Source of the DNA: a virus | DNA length: 32,436 nucleotides | IMG/VR virus record: IMGVR_UViG_3300031576_000459 | Location: 1-32,436 of that record | Reading direction: 5' to 3' (one strand) | Notes under the pieces: generated by a model | What the model saw: only the letters and a program-made list of their open reading frames with translations | Told to the model about the DNA's origin: nothing | Database searches by the model: none | Shown: positions 6,332 through 14,339 of the stretch, one piece after another | Layout: the number at the start of each line of letters is the position of its first letter | How positions within the stretch are numbered: the first letter of the stretch is position 1 | Position numbers and translations under genes: made by a program

Positions 6332-7134
6332 TGATCGAAACTTGGTGCTGGTGGGATCGTTGTCACTCATGGGTGCCTGAGACCCACAACGCGCGATACT
6401 GCAAGGAATGTCGGTGCAAACGTAAGAGTGAGGCCGCTGTGAAACGCGGCGAAGTCGTCGTGACAGCGCAAGCCGAGGATGAAGTGCTTTGGCAACTCGC
6501 CGAGAATCGGAAGCTTGCTAATGCCGAACGCGCGCTCGCGAAGAATCAGTGGTTGCTCAGTACGAAGTCATTCGCGATGTTCGATTTGGAAACCTACGAT
6601 CTCGCGGCGGACTTCGGATTGATTATGGTGGGCTGTATCAAGACCCGCGGCGACGACGGGCCAATCTGGACAGCGACGACACGAACGGGCGATCCTGCAA
6701 CGATGGATCGTGAATCGATCGTGGCGATCCGTGATAAGTTGGAGAAATACGACTACGTTGTGACCTACAACGGGACTCGGTTTGATATTCCGTACCTCAA
6801 CACACGGTTACTTGTCCACGACGAACGCCCACTTGCATTCATCCGTCATATCGATCTCTACTACACCGTGCGGTACAACCTCCGTCTCCAACGATCGAAG
6901 CTGGTCAGCGTGGAGTTGGCGTTGCTCGATTCGACGGAGAAAACGCAGATTCTTCCTGGGATATGGGCGCGAGCATTGCAGGGATCGCAGGATGATATGG
7001 ATTACATTGTGGAACACTGTCAAGGGGATGTGAAAGTCCTCGAAGCCGCGTTCGATAAACTGTGTGGCTTTGTCAACTTCTCGCAAGTGCGTGTACGGAA
7101 GTACGGTGGCTCCGGTTATGGAGGGATTGCATGA
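6331..7134 (+). CDS. DEDD-family 3'-5' exonuclease with N-terminal zinc finger
   Basis: The C-terminal 190 residues have the RNase H-like exonuclease motifs in order: MFDLET (Asp85, Glu87), VTYNGTRFDIPYL (Asn147, Asp152), IDLYYTVRY (Asp175) and HCQGDVKVLEA (Asp233). This matches the YprB/RNase_H_2 group of DEDD exonucleases. The first 35 residues hold Cys6, Cys11, Cys24, Cys27 and Cys29 with His12, a zinc finger likely to bind DNA; a basic helical linker follows. It is too short for a DNA polymerase, so it is a stand-alone exonuclease, probably for repair, replication or recombination. ATG 6331 overlaps the upstream TAA; the end overlaps the next start (ATGA). Confidence 0.8.
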   Translation: MIETWCWWDRCHSWVPETHNARYCKECRCKRKSEAAVKRGEVVVTAQAEDEVLWQLAENRKLANAERALAKNQWLLSTKSFAMFDLETYDLAADFGLIMVGCIKTRGDDGPIWTATTRTGDPATMDRESIVAIRDKLEKYDYVVTYNGTRFDIPYLNTRLLVHDERPLAFIRHIDLYYTVRYNLRLQRSKLVSVELALLDSTEKTQILPGIWARALQGSQDDMDYIVEHCQGDVKVLEAAFDKLCGFVNFSQVRVRKYGGSGYGGIA

Positions 7135-7499
7135 CCCGCGCTAAGTACGGCGACGGCGGATCGATCTTTGACCCTGACCACAGCACGAGCCTCGATGAAG
7201 TCGTGGCAGATATTCGTGCGGAGGAACGGGTGCAACGAGTCGCGGAGAGGCTGAACGATCGCGGTGCGACAGGGATCGTGAATGTGAAGCCGCATACGCT
7301 CAACACACCCTGCCTCCGTTCAGCAAGATGGAAGGCACACCACTTTACCGTCACACAGATTGGTCGTGGCCGATGGGACAAGAAACTCGGACTATTCGTC
7401 CGAAAGTTTTGCGGGGTGTGTAAGCAGTGTGGCGGGATCGACGAATGGACTAACGGGGAATACGATCCCGATTGGGCCGATTCAATGGCGGCAGGATGA
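7131..7499 (+). CDS. zinc-ribbon protein (122 aa)
   Basis: ATG 7131 overlaps the exonuclease stop (ATGA) with GGAGGG at 7120-7125. The N-terminal half (VADIRAEERVQRVAERL) is a charged helix; the second half has a lone Cys and paired histidines (NTPCL, KAHHF), then FCGVCKQCGGIDEW, a CxxCxxC zinc site. It has the look of a small nucleic-acid or enzyme accessory protein. Translational coupling ties it to the exonuclease. Family not recognised. Confidence 0.65.
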   Translation: MTRAKYGDGGSIFDPDHSTSLDEVVADIRAEERVQRVAERLNDRGATGIVNVKPHTLNTPCLRSARWKAHHFTVTQIGRGRWDKKLGLFVRKFCGVCKQCGGIDEWTNGEYDPDWADSMAAG

Positions 7500-7666
7500 C
7501 TCTAATGGATAGGGAAACGTGTGAAAACTGTGGTGAGATTGTGCGGGAAATCCCTACTTGTTCGTTCTGCGGTATTGAAATGTGCGAAACATGCGTGGTC
7601 AAAGACCACACAGAGAACGATAGTGTTGGCGATTGGTGTGGGGAATGCAGCGAAGATGACGATTAA
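7496..7666 (+). CDS. zinc-finger microprotein (56 aa)
   Basis: Contains CENCGE, CSFCGIEMCETC and CGEC, seven cysteines in 56 residues and an acidic tail, closely like the cysteine-rich products at 301-471 and 474-650. ATG 7496 overlaps the previous stop (ATGA); ATG 7505, nine bases after AGG, is an alternative. Its stop overlaps the next possible start (TAATG). It may be a paralogue of the left-end zinc proteins. Function unknown. Confidence 0.65.
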   Translation: MTLMDRETCENCGEIVREIPTCSFCGIEMCETCVVKDHTENDSVGDWCGECSEDDD

Positions 7667-7827
7667 TGTGTGACCATCTCATGTTCACGGCTATTATGCT
7701 CGAAATGATCGGATGGGATTGGGAGGCGCTGCCATGCCCCACGGTGTACTTTAAGACGAATCGGAGTCCTTACCGTCGAGACGGTCAACGACCATTTCGA
7801 GTACCTGTGCGACCCGTCCGAGCATAG
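7666..7827 (+). CDS. possible terminal plus-strand gene (53 aa)
   Basis: ATG 7666 overlaps the TAA of the zinc-finger gene and opens MCDHLMFTAIMLEMIGWDWE. The reading frame runs on to TAG at 7825-7827, so its last 77 bases are antisense to the end of the holin-like gene on the minus strand. The coupled start and the plausible first 25 residues favour translation, but the arginine-rich C-terminal half is what reading antisense to a real gene would give. No clear terminator separates the converging operons. Confidence 0.35.
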   Translation: MCDHLMFTAIMLEMIGWDWEALPCPTVYFKTNRSPYRRDGQRPFRVPVRPVRA

Positions 7828-7951
7828 TCGCCACATCGGTCAAATGATTCCCCATCATTTTCAAGCAGACATAGATTAGTCCCATCGAAACTAACGCAAG
7901 GCCAACCGCGCCGCCTTGTATGATGATTTGCACAAGTTCTGTGGATGGCAT
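7751..7951 (-). CDS. holin-like single-span membrane protein (66 aa)
   Basis: One strong hydrophobic segment (about residues 7-32, IIIQGGAVGLALVSMGLIYV) is followed by a helical, amphipathic C-terminal tail (HLTDVATMLGRVAQVLEMVV) and an acidic end. Size, topology and position as the last gene of the virion operon fit a phage holin or antiholin, but holins have no signature motif and no endolysin gene adjoins it. It could also be another small membrane protein. Start ATG 7951 lies three bases after the upstream stop. Confidence 0.5.
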   Translation of the reverse strand: MPSTELVQIIIQGGAVGLALVSMGLIYVCLKMMGNHLTDVATMLGRVAQVLEMVVDRLDGKDSDSS

Positions 7952-7954
7952 TGG

Positions 7955-8731
7955 TTATCCCGTCCTTGCTGCTAGTGCGTATATCGGGTGGTTGCTTGCC
8001 GTAGTGAATCGGAATCCCACATGAACACCAGACTTGAGAATGTCCGTCCATGTGTCCGTGCCGGTGTCATACTGTACAAGATCGTGGTGTGTGATCGCAA
8101 CCGAGTTGTCTGTCTCCGCCCACAGCCAGATGATCGGGCCTGCGGCGATCACAGTTAGTCTGATATCCGCATCGCCTGTCACCGCTGCACCGAACTGCAC
8201 GGCCTTGAGCGTTGTCAGCGTCCCCGCGACTCGCTTGACAAGGCGTAGCTCACCATTCGCCGCAGCGATATCCGCGTCTACGATCTCAGCGATAAGGCAA
8301 TCATTCGCGCTTGATGCGCGGAAGATGAAGCGGATCGCGGCGGAGGCAACGGAGGCATTTAACCGCGCTGTGATGGTCGCGTTGAGGTATTCCTGGTGTC
8401 CGAGAGGAGTCATCACGACGGCTTGGCCTGTGTCGAGGACAGACGCGCGGAGCGTGTTCGTGCTAATCTCGGTATTACCTACTGCTTCAAGCCACGGGCG
8501 GAAGGAGCGATCCTCTGTTGTGCCTACGGTCGTACTGTCGGCACGAGTGAAGGAGTCGTAGAGAGACTGGTAACGGTAGTATTTCTCGAAGTCCCGTGTC
8601 TGCTGTTCATTAAACGCAGCACGGCGAATCGGGGATTCGGGGAGATATAACTTCTCGACACCCTGATGCTGGACATGGGACGGACGGGTTCGTAGTGCAT
8701 CGGAGTCGCGATCAGTCGGTGTCGTTGGCAT
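7955..8731 (-). CDS. lectin/glucanase-fold virion protein (258 aa)
   Basis: After about 60 polar residues with a predicted helix, the protein reads DSFTRADSTTVGTTEDRSF and then alternating beta strands to the end. This is the opening of concanavalin A-like (LamG-type) domains, the D-F-x-R-A-D-S...G signature seen in phage structural and tail proteins. The domain usually binds carbohydrate or packs against other virion proteins. It follows the 694-residue protein with two bases between stop and start, near the end of the virion operon, so a tail or receptor-contact role is likely. Not an enzyme as far as I can see. Confidence 0.55.
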   Translation of the reverse strand: MPTTPTDRDSDALRTRPSHVQHQGVEKLYLPESPIRRAAFNEQQTRDFEKYYRYQSLYDSFTRADSTTVGTTEDRSFRPWLEAVGNTEISTNTLRASVLDTGQAVVMTPLGHQEYLNATITARLNASVASAAIRFIFRASSANDCLIAEIVDADIAAANGELRLVKRVAGTLTTLKAVQFGAAVTGDADIRLTVIAAGPIIWLWAETDNSVAITHHDLVQYDTGTDTWTDILKSGVHVGFRFTTASNHPIYALAARTG

Positions 8732-8733
8732 AT

Positions 8734-10818
8734 CTACGACTCCAACATTTCGACCGCGACACTACCCGTAGGCACTTTCATACTCTTCGCCTCGGATGGC
8801 GTGAGAATCGTTGCGGAGAGGACGGTGACGGTACGGGCCTCTTTGTATGGGTCTGTGAACGTAGCCTTCTTTGATGTAGAGATGTTAGTTAGTATCGTGC
8901 GAAGCGATGTTGAATCGTACCGCTGCCTTGACTGCCATGTGCGGGGCTTGTCGCCAGAGACGATCATCTTGATCCGCCGCACGGTGTCAGGGACTTCACG
9001 GCCTTCCAGCACGATCTGTACCACAGTCGCAGGGGTATCCTGCATGTCTGTCGAGTCGCCGTTGAGCGACCATGTAAGACGAATCTCGATGTCATAGGCT
9101 GTCTGGTCGAGTTCGAATTCTACTTCTACGGGGTCTGCGAGCGCCACGCCGGTCATGGTGCCGATCGACGCAAATGCCCCGCCGTCGTATGACGCGCTGA
9201 CTTCGATGTCCCCACCACGGTTCGGCCCAATCGTTGTACCCAAGTTCTTCACAAGAAACTTCGCCGCTGTCCAGTGGCGAAACACACGACGATCGCGTCT
9301 GGCATATCGACCCGACCGCCAACGACACTGGACGGTGTACCCGCCCGTACCGTTCTCGTGTTGATAATCATTCAGCCCAAAGAATAATCCGCCGTCTGTA
9401 AAGGTCAATCGACAGACGCCTACACCATGTCCTGTCCCGATCGCTAGATCAGCCCGCGCAGGTGAGGCAGTATGCCACCAGATAGGAAGGAAGGGGCGCG
9501 GTGCGGCCTCAAAGCCGCGGGTATCCCCGCCGACTACATCCGGCCCACCTTCGTTAGTCGAGCCTGCATCACGGAGTACCTGATGCCACGCATACGCGCT
9601 CGGCCCGATATCAGCACCAGGATGTTTGACACCGCACCAGACCTCCCACACGTTATCCGAACGATCGGGATACCAAACCAAGGCCCACAGGTTTCCGTTC
9701 GGTGCGTCTTGGAAGTCTTGGATATTGCAGCGCTCGATAACTGCTAGGGGGTTGGTGTCTGGCCCAATGAATGAAGCATAAGACCGAGATGCGTATCCGA
9801 TCGTGCCGTTGCCGTACATACCGAACACGATTCCACCGGCAGCGGGCTTTAATGGTGCAAGATTGCGCGTAATCGGGCCGTGCGGGAGCGGGAGAAATTG
9901 CGGTGTCAAGTTCACGGGGAATCCCCCCTCGCCGATAACCCATAGCCCTTTTGGGGTGCCGATGTAAACCGTGTCGTCAATCGCCGCAACCTTGACAGTG
10001 GATATTTGTGTATTGCCTTCGAGGATCGGTAGGAGTACAGGGGAAGTCCAACTAGCAGCAGCACTTAGATCAGCGAGGATACTAGCATTGGACACTCCAA
10101 CATGGAAGTTGTCGCCATTGGCCGCGCCAACACGAATCAACCGCCCACCTACTTGCACGACACTCTCCGTAGCTATTACCACTTGTGGCCCTAAAGCACC
10201 AGGTGTGATACCTGCACGGAAGGTGCGACCTGTGTAAACGAAAAATTCCTCTAGTGACGCTGTTTGTGGATTGCGGATTGGGAAGATAAGATTCCCCCAT
10301 CCTAGACTTGCACTCGTCTCAGCGGATGTATCTATGTCCGAGCCATCACCTGCGCCTGTGCCAGTATACGCCGAAGTGAGGTTGCGCTGTGTAATGTTAT
10401 TCGGGCGGTTATCACCGATAAGATTCTCTTTTCGGATCAGCGCGATAAGTGTGTCGTCAATGAACGAGTGCGCGAGACCAGCGACGCCGTAATGATTCAG
10501 TGTTACTCCGTCATGGATGTTAACGGTGCTACGGCGCTTCGGCCCTGGTTTCATTTCCCCAGGACGTGTGCAGTCCACGTTGATTGATTCGAAGTAGTAG
10601 CCGTCCTGGACAAACTCACGAATAAACGCGCCTTTGTGCCATGACGTAAAGGTGTCAACAAACCGCTCGCCGTCTTGAGGGTCGAGGACTTCTGGCCCGA
10701 CGACGGTTTCCTCGCGGTACTGCGGGGTGCCGTCCTCGTCCACGACGATCCGCATAGGCGTATGGATGCTGTTGAAATCAGTCAGGACAACATCGAGGCC
10801 GGTCTTAGTGAGACTCAA
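8734..10818 (-). CDS. tail nozzle-like / tail tubular protein (694 aa)
   Basis: A 694-residue, mostly beta protein. The N-terminus (DFNSIHTPMRIVVDEDGTPQYREETVV...) is followed by repeated strand units such as TVYIGTPKGLWVIGEGGFP and GNLWALVWYPDR that look like beta-propeller blades, then a jelly-roll-like section and a short C-terminal domain. Size and position after the capsid and adaptor-like genes fit the nozzle (tail tubular protein B) of short-tailed phages. The start is TTG 10818, six bases after a perfect GGAGGA, overlapping the upstream gene by 14 bases. The role is inferred from order and fold impression only. Confidence 0.5.
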   Translation of the reverse strand: MSLTKTGLDVVLTDFNSIHTPMRIVVDEDGTPQYREETVVGPEVLDPQDGERFVDTFTSWHKGAFIREFVQDGYYFESINVDCTRPGEMKPGPKRRSTVNIHDGVTLNHYGVAGLAHSFIDDTLIALIRKENLIGDNRPNNITQRNLTSAYTGTGAGDGSDIDTSAETSASLGWGNLIFPIRNPQTASLEEFFVYTGRTFRAGITPGALGPQVVIATESVVQVGGRLIRVGAANGDNFHVGVSNASILADLSAAASWTSPVLLPILEGNTQISTVKVAAIDDTVYIGTPKGLWVIGEGGFPVNLTPQFLPLPHGPITRNLAPLKPAAGGIVFGMYGNGTIGYASRSYASFIGPDTNPLAVIERCNIQDFQDAPNGNLWALVWYPDRSDNVWEVWCGVKHPGADIGPSAYAWHQVLRDAGSTNEGGPDVVGGDTRGFEAAPRPFLPIWWHTASPARADLAIGTGHGVGVCRLTFTDGGLFFGLNDYQHENGTGGYTVQCRWRSGRYARRDRRVFRHWTAAKFLVKNLGTTIGPNRGGDIEVSASYDGGAFASIGTMTGVALADPVEVEFELDQTAYDIEIRLTWSLNGDSTDMQDTPATVVQIVLEGREVPDTVRRIKMIVSGDKPRTWQSRQRYDSTSLRTILTNISTSKKATFTDPYKEARTVTVLSATILTPSEAKSMKVPTGSVAVEMLES

Positions 10819-12115
10819 CGATGTTCCTCCGAAGGCGCATGTGGGAGAAGGCTAGTTCACCGGATTCCCACAGGGCGCGGGACTTCTGGATTTTTCGCAT
10901 GTGTTCCTTTGAACGTCGGTCGAACTTGTCCGCCCATATTGTGAGCGCTTGCTGGTACTCAGACTTGTCAACGATCTGTGGCGAAGAGACGAGCCAGCGG
11001 AGGACTTGTACTGCGACTGCGGCGCGGATAAGATCATCTGGCGCGGCGGTAGTTGATGTATCGAGGGCAAGTGCAGGATACGGTAACAGTAGTGCCATTT
11101 CTCCGACTGCATCATCGATATCAGGGCAGTAGAGACGAATGTTCGGATCGGTCGTGGTCGCATCGGCTTGTATCACATTTGCTGGTCGGATACGTTGGCG
11201 GACACCATCAGTGAGATTATACAACATAGGCGACCAGACAATACCGATTGACCCTCCGCCCACATGGTTTACTTCGAACCGTACAGTTGCCGTATTGTCC
11301 GTGGTTTCAAGATCGGCTACGATTTGTTGCACAGCGGTTGTACCGTCACTGGCTACACTAGTGATTTCATCGGATGAACCATCGGCGCGACGTGCGGTAA
11401 GGGAGAGGGTCTGCGTACCTCCTGTGTTGGTTACGGAGATGACACCGCGTACCCGTTGCGGGCCGCGAATAGTTGCGTCTTGTCGGATGGACTCAGTAGT
11501 ATCTAGTTCGACAGCATATGCGACGTTATCACGGTCGGTGTTACGGCCTGCCGTGCCAAGGGTCATTACCCAATCAGTGGGTACAGTCGCGGCTGCGGGC
11601 CAACGGAATTCTGAGTTTTTGAGAAGGTTCTGCCCGACGTAGTAGAGACGACGGAACCGCTCGACGCCGATGATATCATCCCAATCCGCGAGGTCGTAGT
11701 AGTTACGGCCTGTAAGCGAGATGTATTGGAATGAGATAAATCGGATCAGCCGGAGTGCGTCGTCAATGAGCGTCGGCCAGATCGTAAATGGGCTGAGAAT
11801 TGGCTCGGTGTGGATTTCGTAGTCGGGGGTTGTGTCGGTAAGGGCAGGTGATAGTGCCCCTGTCCATGTCACACGCTGAGACGCGGGGACGTAAGTGAGA
11901 TTCTGCCGGAAGTAGCGATCCGCGTCCGAGTCGAGGATGTACAATCCCGCGCCGTTGAAACGCGAGGAGTCATCGCCTGGGTCGAACGGCGAATCGTCGG
12001 AAGTGTCATTGAGTTGTACCGCACCAGCGGCGTCTACTGATGTCGCGGTGCCGGAGAATATGATACCAAGTTCACGCCCCACCTGGGAGCGGAGTTGTGT
12101 TCGAGTCAGGGCCAT
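10805..12115 (-). CDS. adaptor-like head-tail protein with inserted beta domain (436 aa)
   Basis: The N-terminus (MALTRTQLRSQVGRELG...) and the C-terminal 100 residues (PDDLIRAAVAVQVLRWLVSS..., helical, ending in a basic segment) look like the alpha-helical body of phage head-tail adaptors (T7 gp11-like). Between them, from about residue 160, NLLKNSEFRWP...PTDWVM starts a beta sandwich of roughly 150 residues of the carbohydrate-binding (galactose-binding-like) type. So this may be an adaptor carrying an inserted decorative or glycan-binding domain. GAGGT lies eight bases before ATG 12115; the 3' end overlaps the nozzle-like gene. Domain calls are from pattern, not from a search. Confidence 0.5.
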   Translation of the reverse strand: MALTRTQLRSQVGRELGIIFSGTATSVDAAGAVQLNDTSDDSPFDPGDDSSRFNGAGLYILDSDADRYFRQNLTYVPASQRVTWTGALSPALTDTTPDYEIHTEPILSPFTIWPTLIDDALRLIRFISFQYISLTGRNYYDLADWDDIIGVERFRRLYYVGQNLLKNSEFRWPAAATVPTDWVMTLGTAGRNTDRDNVAYAVELDTTESIRQDATIRGPQRVRGVISVTNTGGTQTLSLTARRADGSSDEITSVASDGTTAVQQIVADLETTDNTATVRFEVNHVGGGSIGIVWSPMLYNLTDGVRQRIRPANVIQADATTTDPNIRLYCPDIDDAVGEMALLLPYPALALDTSTTAAPDDLIRAAVAVQVLRWLVSSPQIVDKSEYQQALTIWADKFDRRSKEHMRKIQKSRALWESGELAFSHMRLRRNIVESH

Positions 12116-12440
12116 TGCTGTTTACCTCATTCTGAGCCTTCGCACATTGACGAACGGTGTCGTACCAAGTCGAAGGAAGTTTGGCCGAATAGAATCCGTA
12201 ATAGATGTTGTATTTCGTCATGCAGGCGTGGCAGCACCAGATTGACGGTAGGCTTTCGCCCGCGATACCAGGGAGCATATCCCCGTGCATCGCGGTGCCG
12301 TCTAGCGGGCACGCTGTGAGGAATATTGGGCCGAGAGTGTGACAGGCGCGGTCAATGCTGTCCTGTTCAGTGGGCCAGCGTGGTTGCCATCCCTTTACAC
12401 CTGGGCGGACGGATAGGACAACTGGCATGAGTTGCGCCAT
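12072..12440 (-). CDS. hypothetical virion-operon protein (122 aa)
   Basis: Opens MAQLMPVVLSVRPGVKGWQP and contains cysteine-rich elements (RACHTLG, LTACPLDG, WCCHACMTKY) that could bind zinc. ATG 12440 has GGAG five bases upstream; ATG 12452 (four more residues) is possible. Starts further out would run through the hairpin at 12472-12495. The 3' end overlaps the next gene by 44 bases. It fills what would otherwise be a gap of over 400 bases between the adaptor-like and beta-rich genes. Family not recognised. Confidence 0.5.
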   Translation of the reverse strand: MAQLMPVVLSVRPGVKGWQPRWPTEQDSIDRACHTLGPIFLTACPLDGTAMHGDMLPGIAGESLPSIWCCHACMTKYNIYYGFYSAKLPSTWYDTVRQCAKAQNEVNSNGPDSNTTPLPGGA

Positions 12441-12471
12441 AAACGCTCCCATGCTAGTTATCCCACCCGAC

Positions 12472-12495
12472 GAGTCGAAGTTCGCTCTTCGACTC
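12472..12495 (-). other. perfect 9-bp stem-loop upstream of 12440 gene
   Basis: GAGTCGAAG at 12472-12480 and CTTCGACTC at 12487-12495 form a perfect nine-pair hairpin with a six-base loop, in the intergenic stretch 12453-12549 of the minus-strand operon. No T tract follows on the minus strand, so it is not a classical terminator. An RNA-processing or stability element is possible. Confidence 0.45.
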
Positions 12496-12549
12496 CGGCA
12501 TTCCGCTGCATAACGGTGCCTACCCGCCACTTATGAATCGCTGTTAGCC

Positions 12550-12969
12550 CTAGGGTGTAACAGGGATAAATCCGAGGACTACCCGTGGCTCGGCAAACGA
12601 GGGGGTTGTACCCGCGACATTTGCACGAATTCTAACGACAGACCCACGAGCGATTCGAGTCGTCTGAACCGTGTGGCTCAGGGTCTCTTCCTTCGGAGTG
12701 CCGTCCGTCCATGTGTTCGCAAGGGCTGACACGCCGGTGTACACGACGGTCGTAGCTGTCGCTTCGGTCGTGCCGAAGGTAATCTCCCACGCTAGAGCCT
12801 CGTCACCTGTTGTGAAGTCGATAGTCCCCGTGAATATCGACCACAATTCCTTGAGGAAACACGTCTCCGGTACGACGAAGAATTCATCCACGTCTACCGT
12901 GATCGCGGTCGAAGCGGAACCACTGAACCGCTGCGGCGTTACCCATGTTCTGCTTGCTAGTCTACCCAT
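12550..12969 (-). CDS. beta-rich small virion protein (139 aa)
   Basis: A 139-residue protein rich in Thr, Val, Ser and Ala, with alternating strands (STAITVDVDEFFVVPETC..., TATTVVYTGVSALANTW...), no membrane segment and no motif I recognise. AAAGGAG lies just upstream of ATG 12969. Two genes downstream of the major capsid gene and of similar composition to capsid decoration or head-completion proteins, it is probably a structural component; the specific role is unknown. Confidence 0.55.
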   Translation of the reverse strand: MGRLASRTWVTPQRFSGSASTAITVDVDEFFVVPETCFLKELWSIFTGTIDFTTGDEALAWEITFGTTEATATTVVYTGVSALANTWTDGTPKEETLSHTVQTTRIARGSVVRIRANVAGTTPSFAEPRVVLGFIPVTP

Positions 12970-13062
12970 TTCAGTTTAACTCCTTTGATACAATGAGTTG
13001 TTGGTTTCTCTCCGCGATTCTCGGTGCAAACCGTGAGGCCGCACCACTCATCGCGGGCTAGG

Positions 13063-13302
13063 CTATTTGATATTTGGCTTAGGATCGCGTTCGATGTATC
13101 GACGGCCTAGACCGTCCATCGATGAACGTTCCATTTGAGATGTTCGAAGGTCAACTCCGTCGATCTCCGCAGCACGAATCATCTCCCGTTCAGCCTCCCA
13201 TGCGTTCGCACCGCCGAGGACAACCCTGGTCGAGCGGCCCTGCGCGTCACGCAGAACCGCCGACCGGATGGATGGACGTTTGACGATGATCGTCAGTGAC
13301 AT
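13063..13302 (-). CDS. small protein after capsid gene (79 aa)
   Basis: Opens MSLTIIVKRPSIRSAVLRD, with ATG 13302 four bases after the stop of the major capsid gene (TAGGCCGATG). The first half is beta-like and the second half helical and charged (WEAEREMIRAAEIDG). It lacks a strong ribosome binding site of its own, so it probably depends on readthrough from the capsid gene. Position suggests a head-completion or capsid-associated role; unproven. Confidence 0.5.
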   Translation of the reverse strand: MSLTIIVKRPSIRSAVLRDAQGRSTRVVLGGANAWEAEREMIRAAEIDGVDLRTSQMERSSMDGLGRRYIERDPKPNIK

Positions 13303-13306
13303 CGGC

Positions 13307-14236
13307 CTACAGAGTCGCCGTGTCAGTGTCGAATTGCACGACCCACTGCGGGAACGCACCGACGCGGAATCCGTAGTCGCAATGTGCCCGCATGATGATC
13401 CCGATCCACGAATCTTCCTCGAAGAACTTCAAATCCCAATCCTTTGAGATGCCAAGATGAATCGCGTGCTTCGAGAACATCCCACCGTGGTCAGGAGTTG
13501 TTACGCCCTGAACGGTCGTGTCGATGTATCCTGAACGATACACTGGAATACCGAGAAGGTTTCCCATGTACCCTTCGATACCATACGCGGCAGTCACGAG
13601 GGTCGGGTCTTGGAGGGGTCTAACGAACGTGGTCGAGGCCGCAGCCACACCGATGTCGGTGAGCAAATGGGCCTCTTGAATGGGGTTGATAACGAGAGCG
13701 ATAGGCGTCTTGGCGGGGCCGCCCTGAGAGCGTGCCACGTTGTAAAGCAGTGCCCTCGCATCGCGGACGTGACCAAGGTTCGTGTTGGCACCGGCAGCAC
13801 CGAGGTCAACCGTACCTGTGTCGTTGAGCGTTGAGAGTAGGTCAGCCTCGATTCGCTCTGCCTTCGCCTTTGCGAGTTCTTCGCCTGCCATCGCAGCGAT
13901 GTCCACGGTAGAAAATCGTAGAGCACGGTCAGTGAGGCGAGCAGGGATAACCAACTCAGTTGTGGTCAGATCGATTGTGTCAATCGTGAACCGCTGTGAG
14001 GTCGAAACCTCGTCGCCGTCAGTGTGGGCCTGTACGACGAACGTGCTGTCTTGGAACGGAATCCTGATTCGGTCGCTACCACGGGGGATGTTGTGCTCCG
14101 TGACGAGCAATCGCATCGTGGCGAATTCCAATTCCAGGCTTTCAGCCGTGGCGTACATGATGTCGAATACTTCGCTCAGGTTGGCCTGAGACGAAATCGT
14201 ATCACCTACGACTCCGGCACTAGCTGGAAGCGTCAT
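13307..14236 (-). CDS. major capsid protein
   Basis: A 309-residue protein with a layout typical of HK97-fold coat proteins: a helical N-terminus, an extended stretch rich in charged and aromatic residues (IRIPFQDSTFVVQAHTDGDE), a helical spine (AGEELAKAKAERIEADLLSTL), a central domain with ALVINPIQEAHLLTD and GIPVYRSG, and a C-terminal HCDYGFRVGAFPQWVVQFD. It follows a charged scaffold-like gene and has a strong AAAGGAG site, as expected of the most abundant virion protein. Assignment rests on gene order and overall pattern. Confidence 0.75.
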   Translation of the reverse strand: MTLPASAGVVGDTISSQANLSEVFDIMYATAESLELEFATMRLLVTEHNIPRGSDRIRIPFQDSTFVVQAHTDGDEVSTSQRFTIDTIDLTTTELVIPARLTDRALRFSTVDIAAMAGEELAKAKAERIEADLLSTLNDTGTVDLGAAGANTNLGHVRDARALLYNVARSQGGPAKTPIALVINPIQEAHLLTDIGVAAASTTFVRPLQDPTLVTAAYGIEGYMGNLLGIPVYRSGYIDTTVQGVTTPDHGGMFSKHAIHLGISKDWDLKFFEEDSWIGIIMRAHCDYGFRVGAFPQWVVQFDTDTATL

Positions 14237-14279
14237 TAGTTGTTACTCCTTTTCATTAGTATTTGGTCGAACAAAGGGA

Positions 14280-14308
14280 AAAGCCCCTACCATCGCAGCA
14301 GGGGCTTT
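14280..14308 (-). terminator. terminator-like hairpin between scaffold and capsid genes
   Basis: 14280-14288 (AAAGCCCCT) pairs with 14300-14308 (AGGGGCTTT), nine pairs around an 11-base loop. Read on the minus strand the stem is followed by a short T run (TTTT at 14279-14282 overlaps its base), then the capsid leader. Because capsid protein must be made in excess, this is more likely a leaky attenuator or 3'-end protecting hairpin than a full stop. Confidence 0.55.
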
Positions 14309-14339
14309 AACCGAGAGAGGAGAGGAAAGAAGTGAGTGT

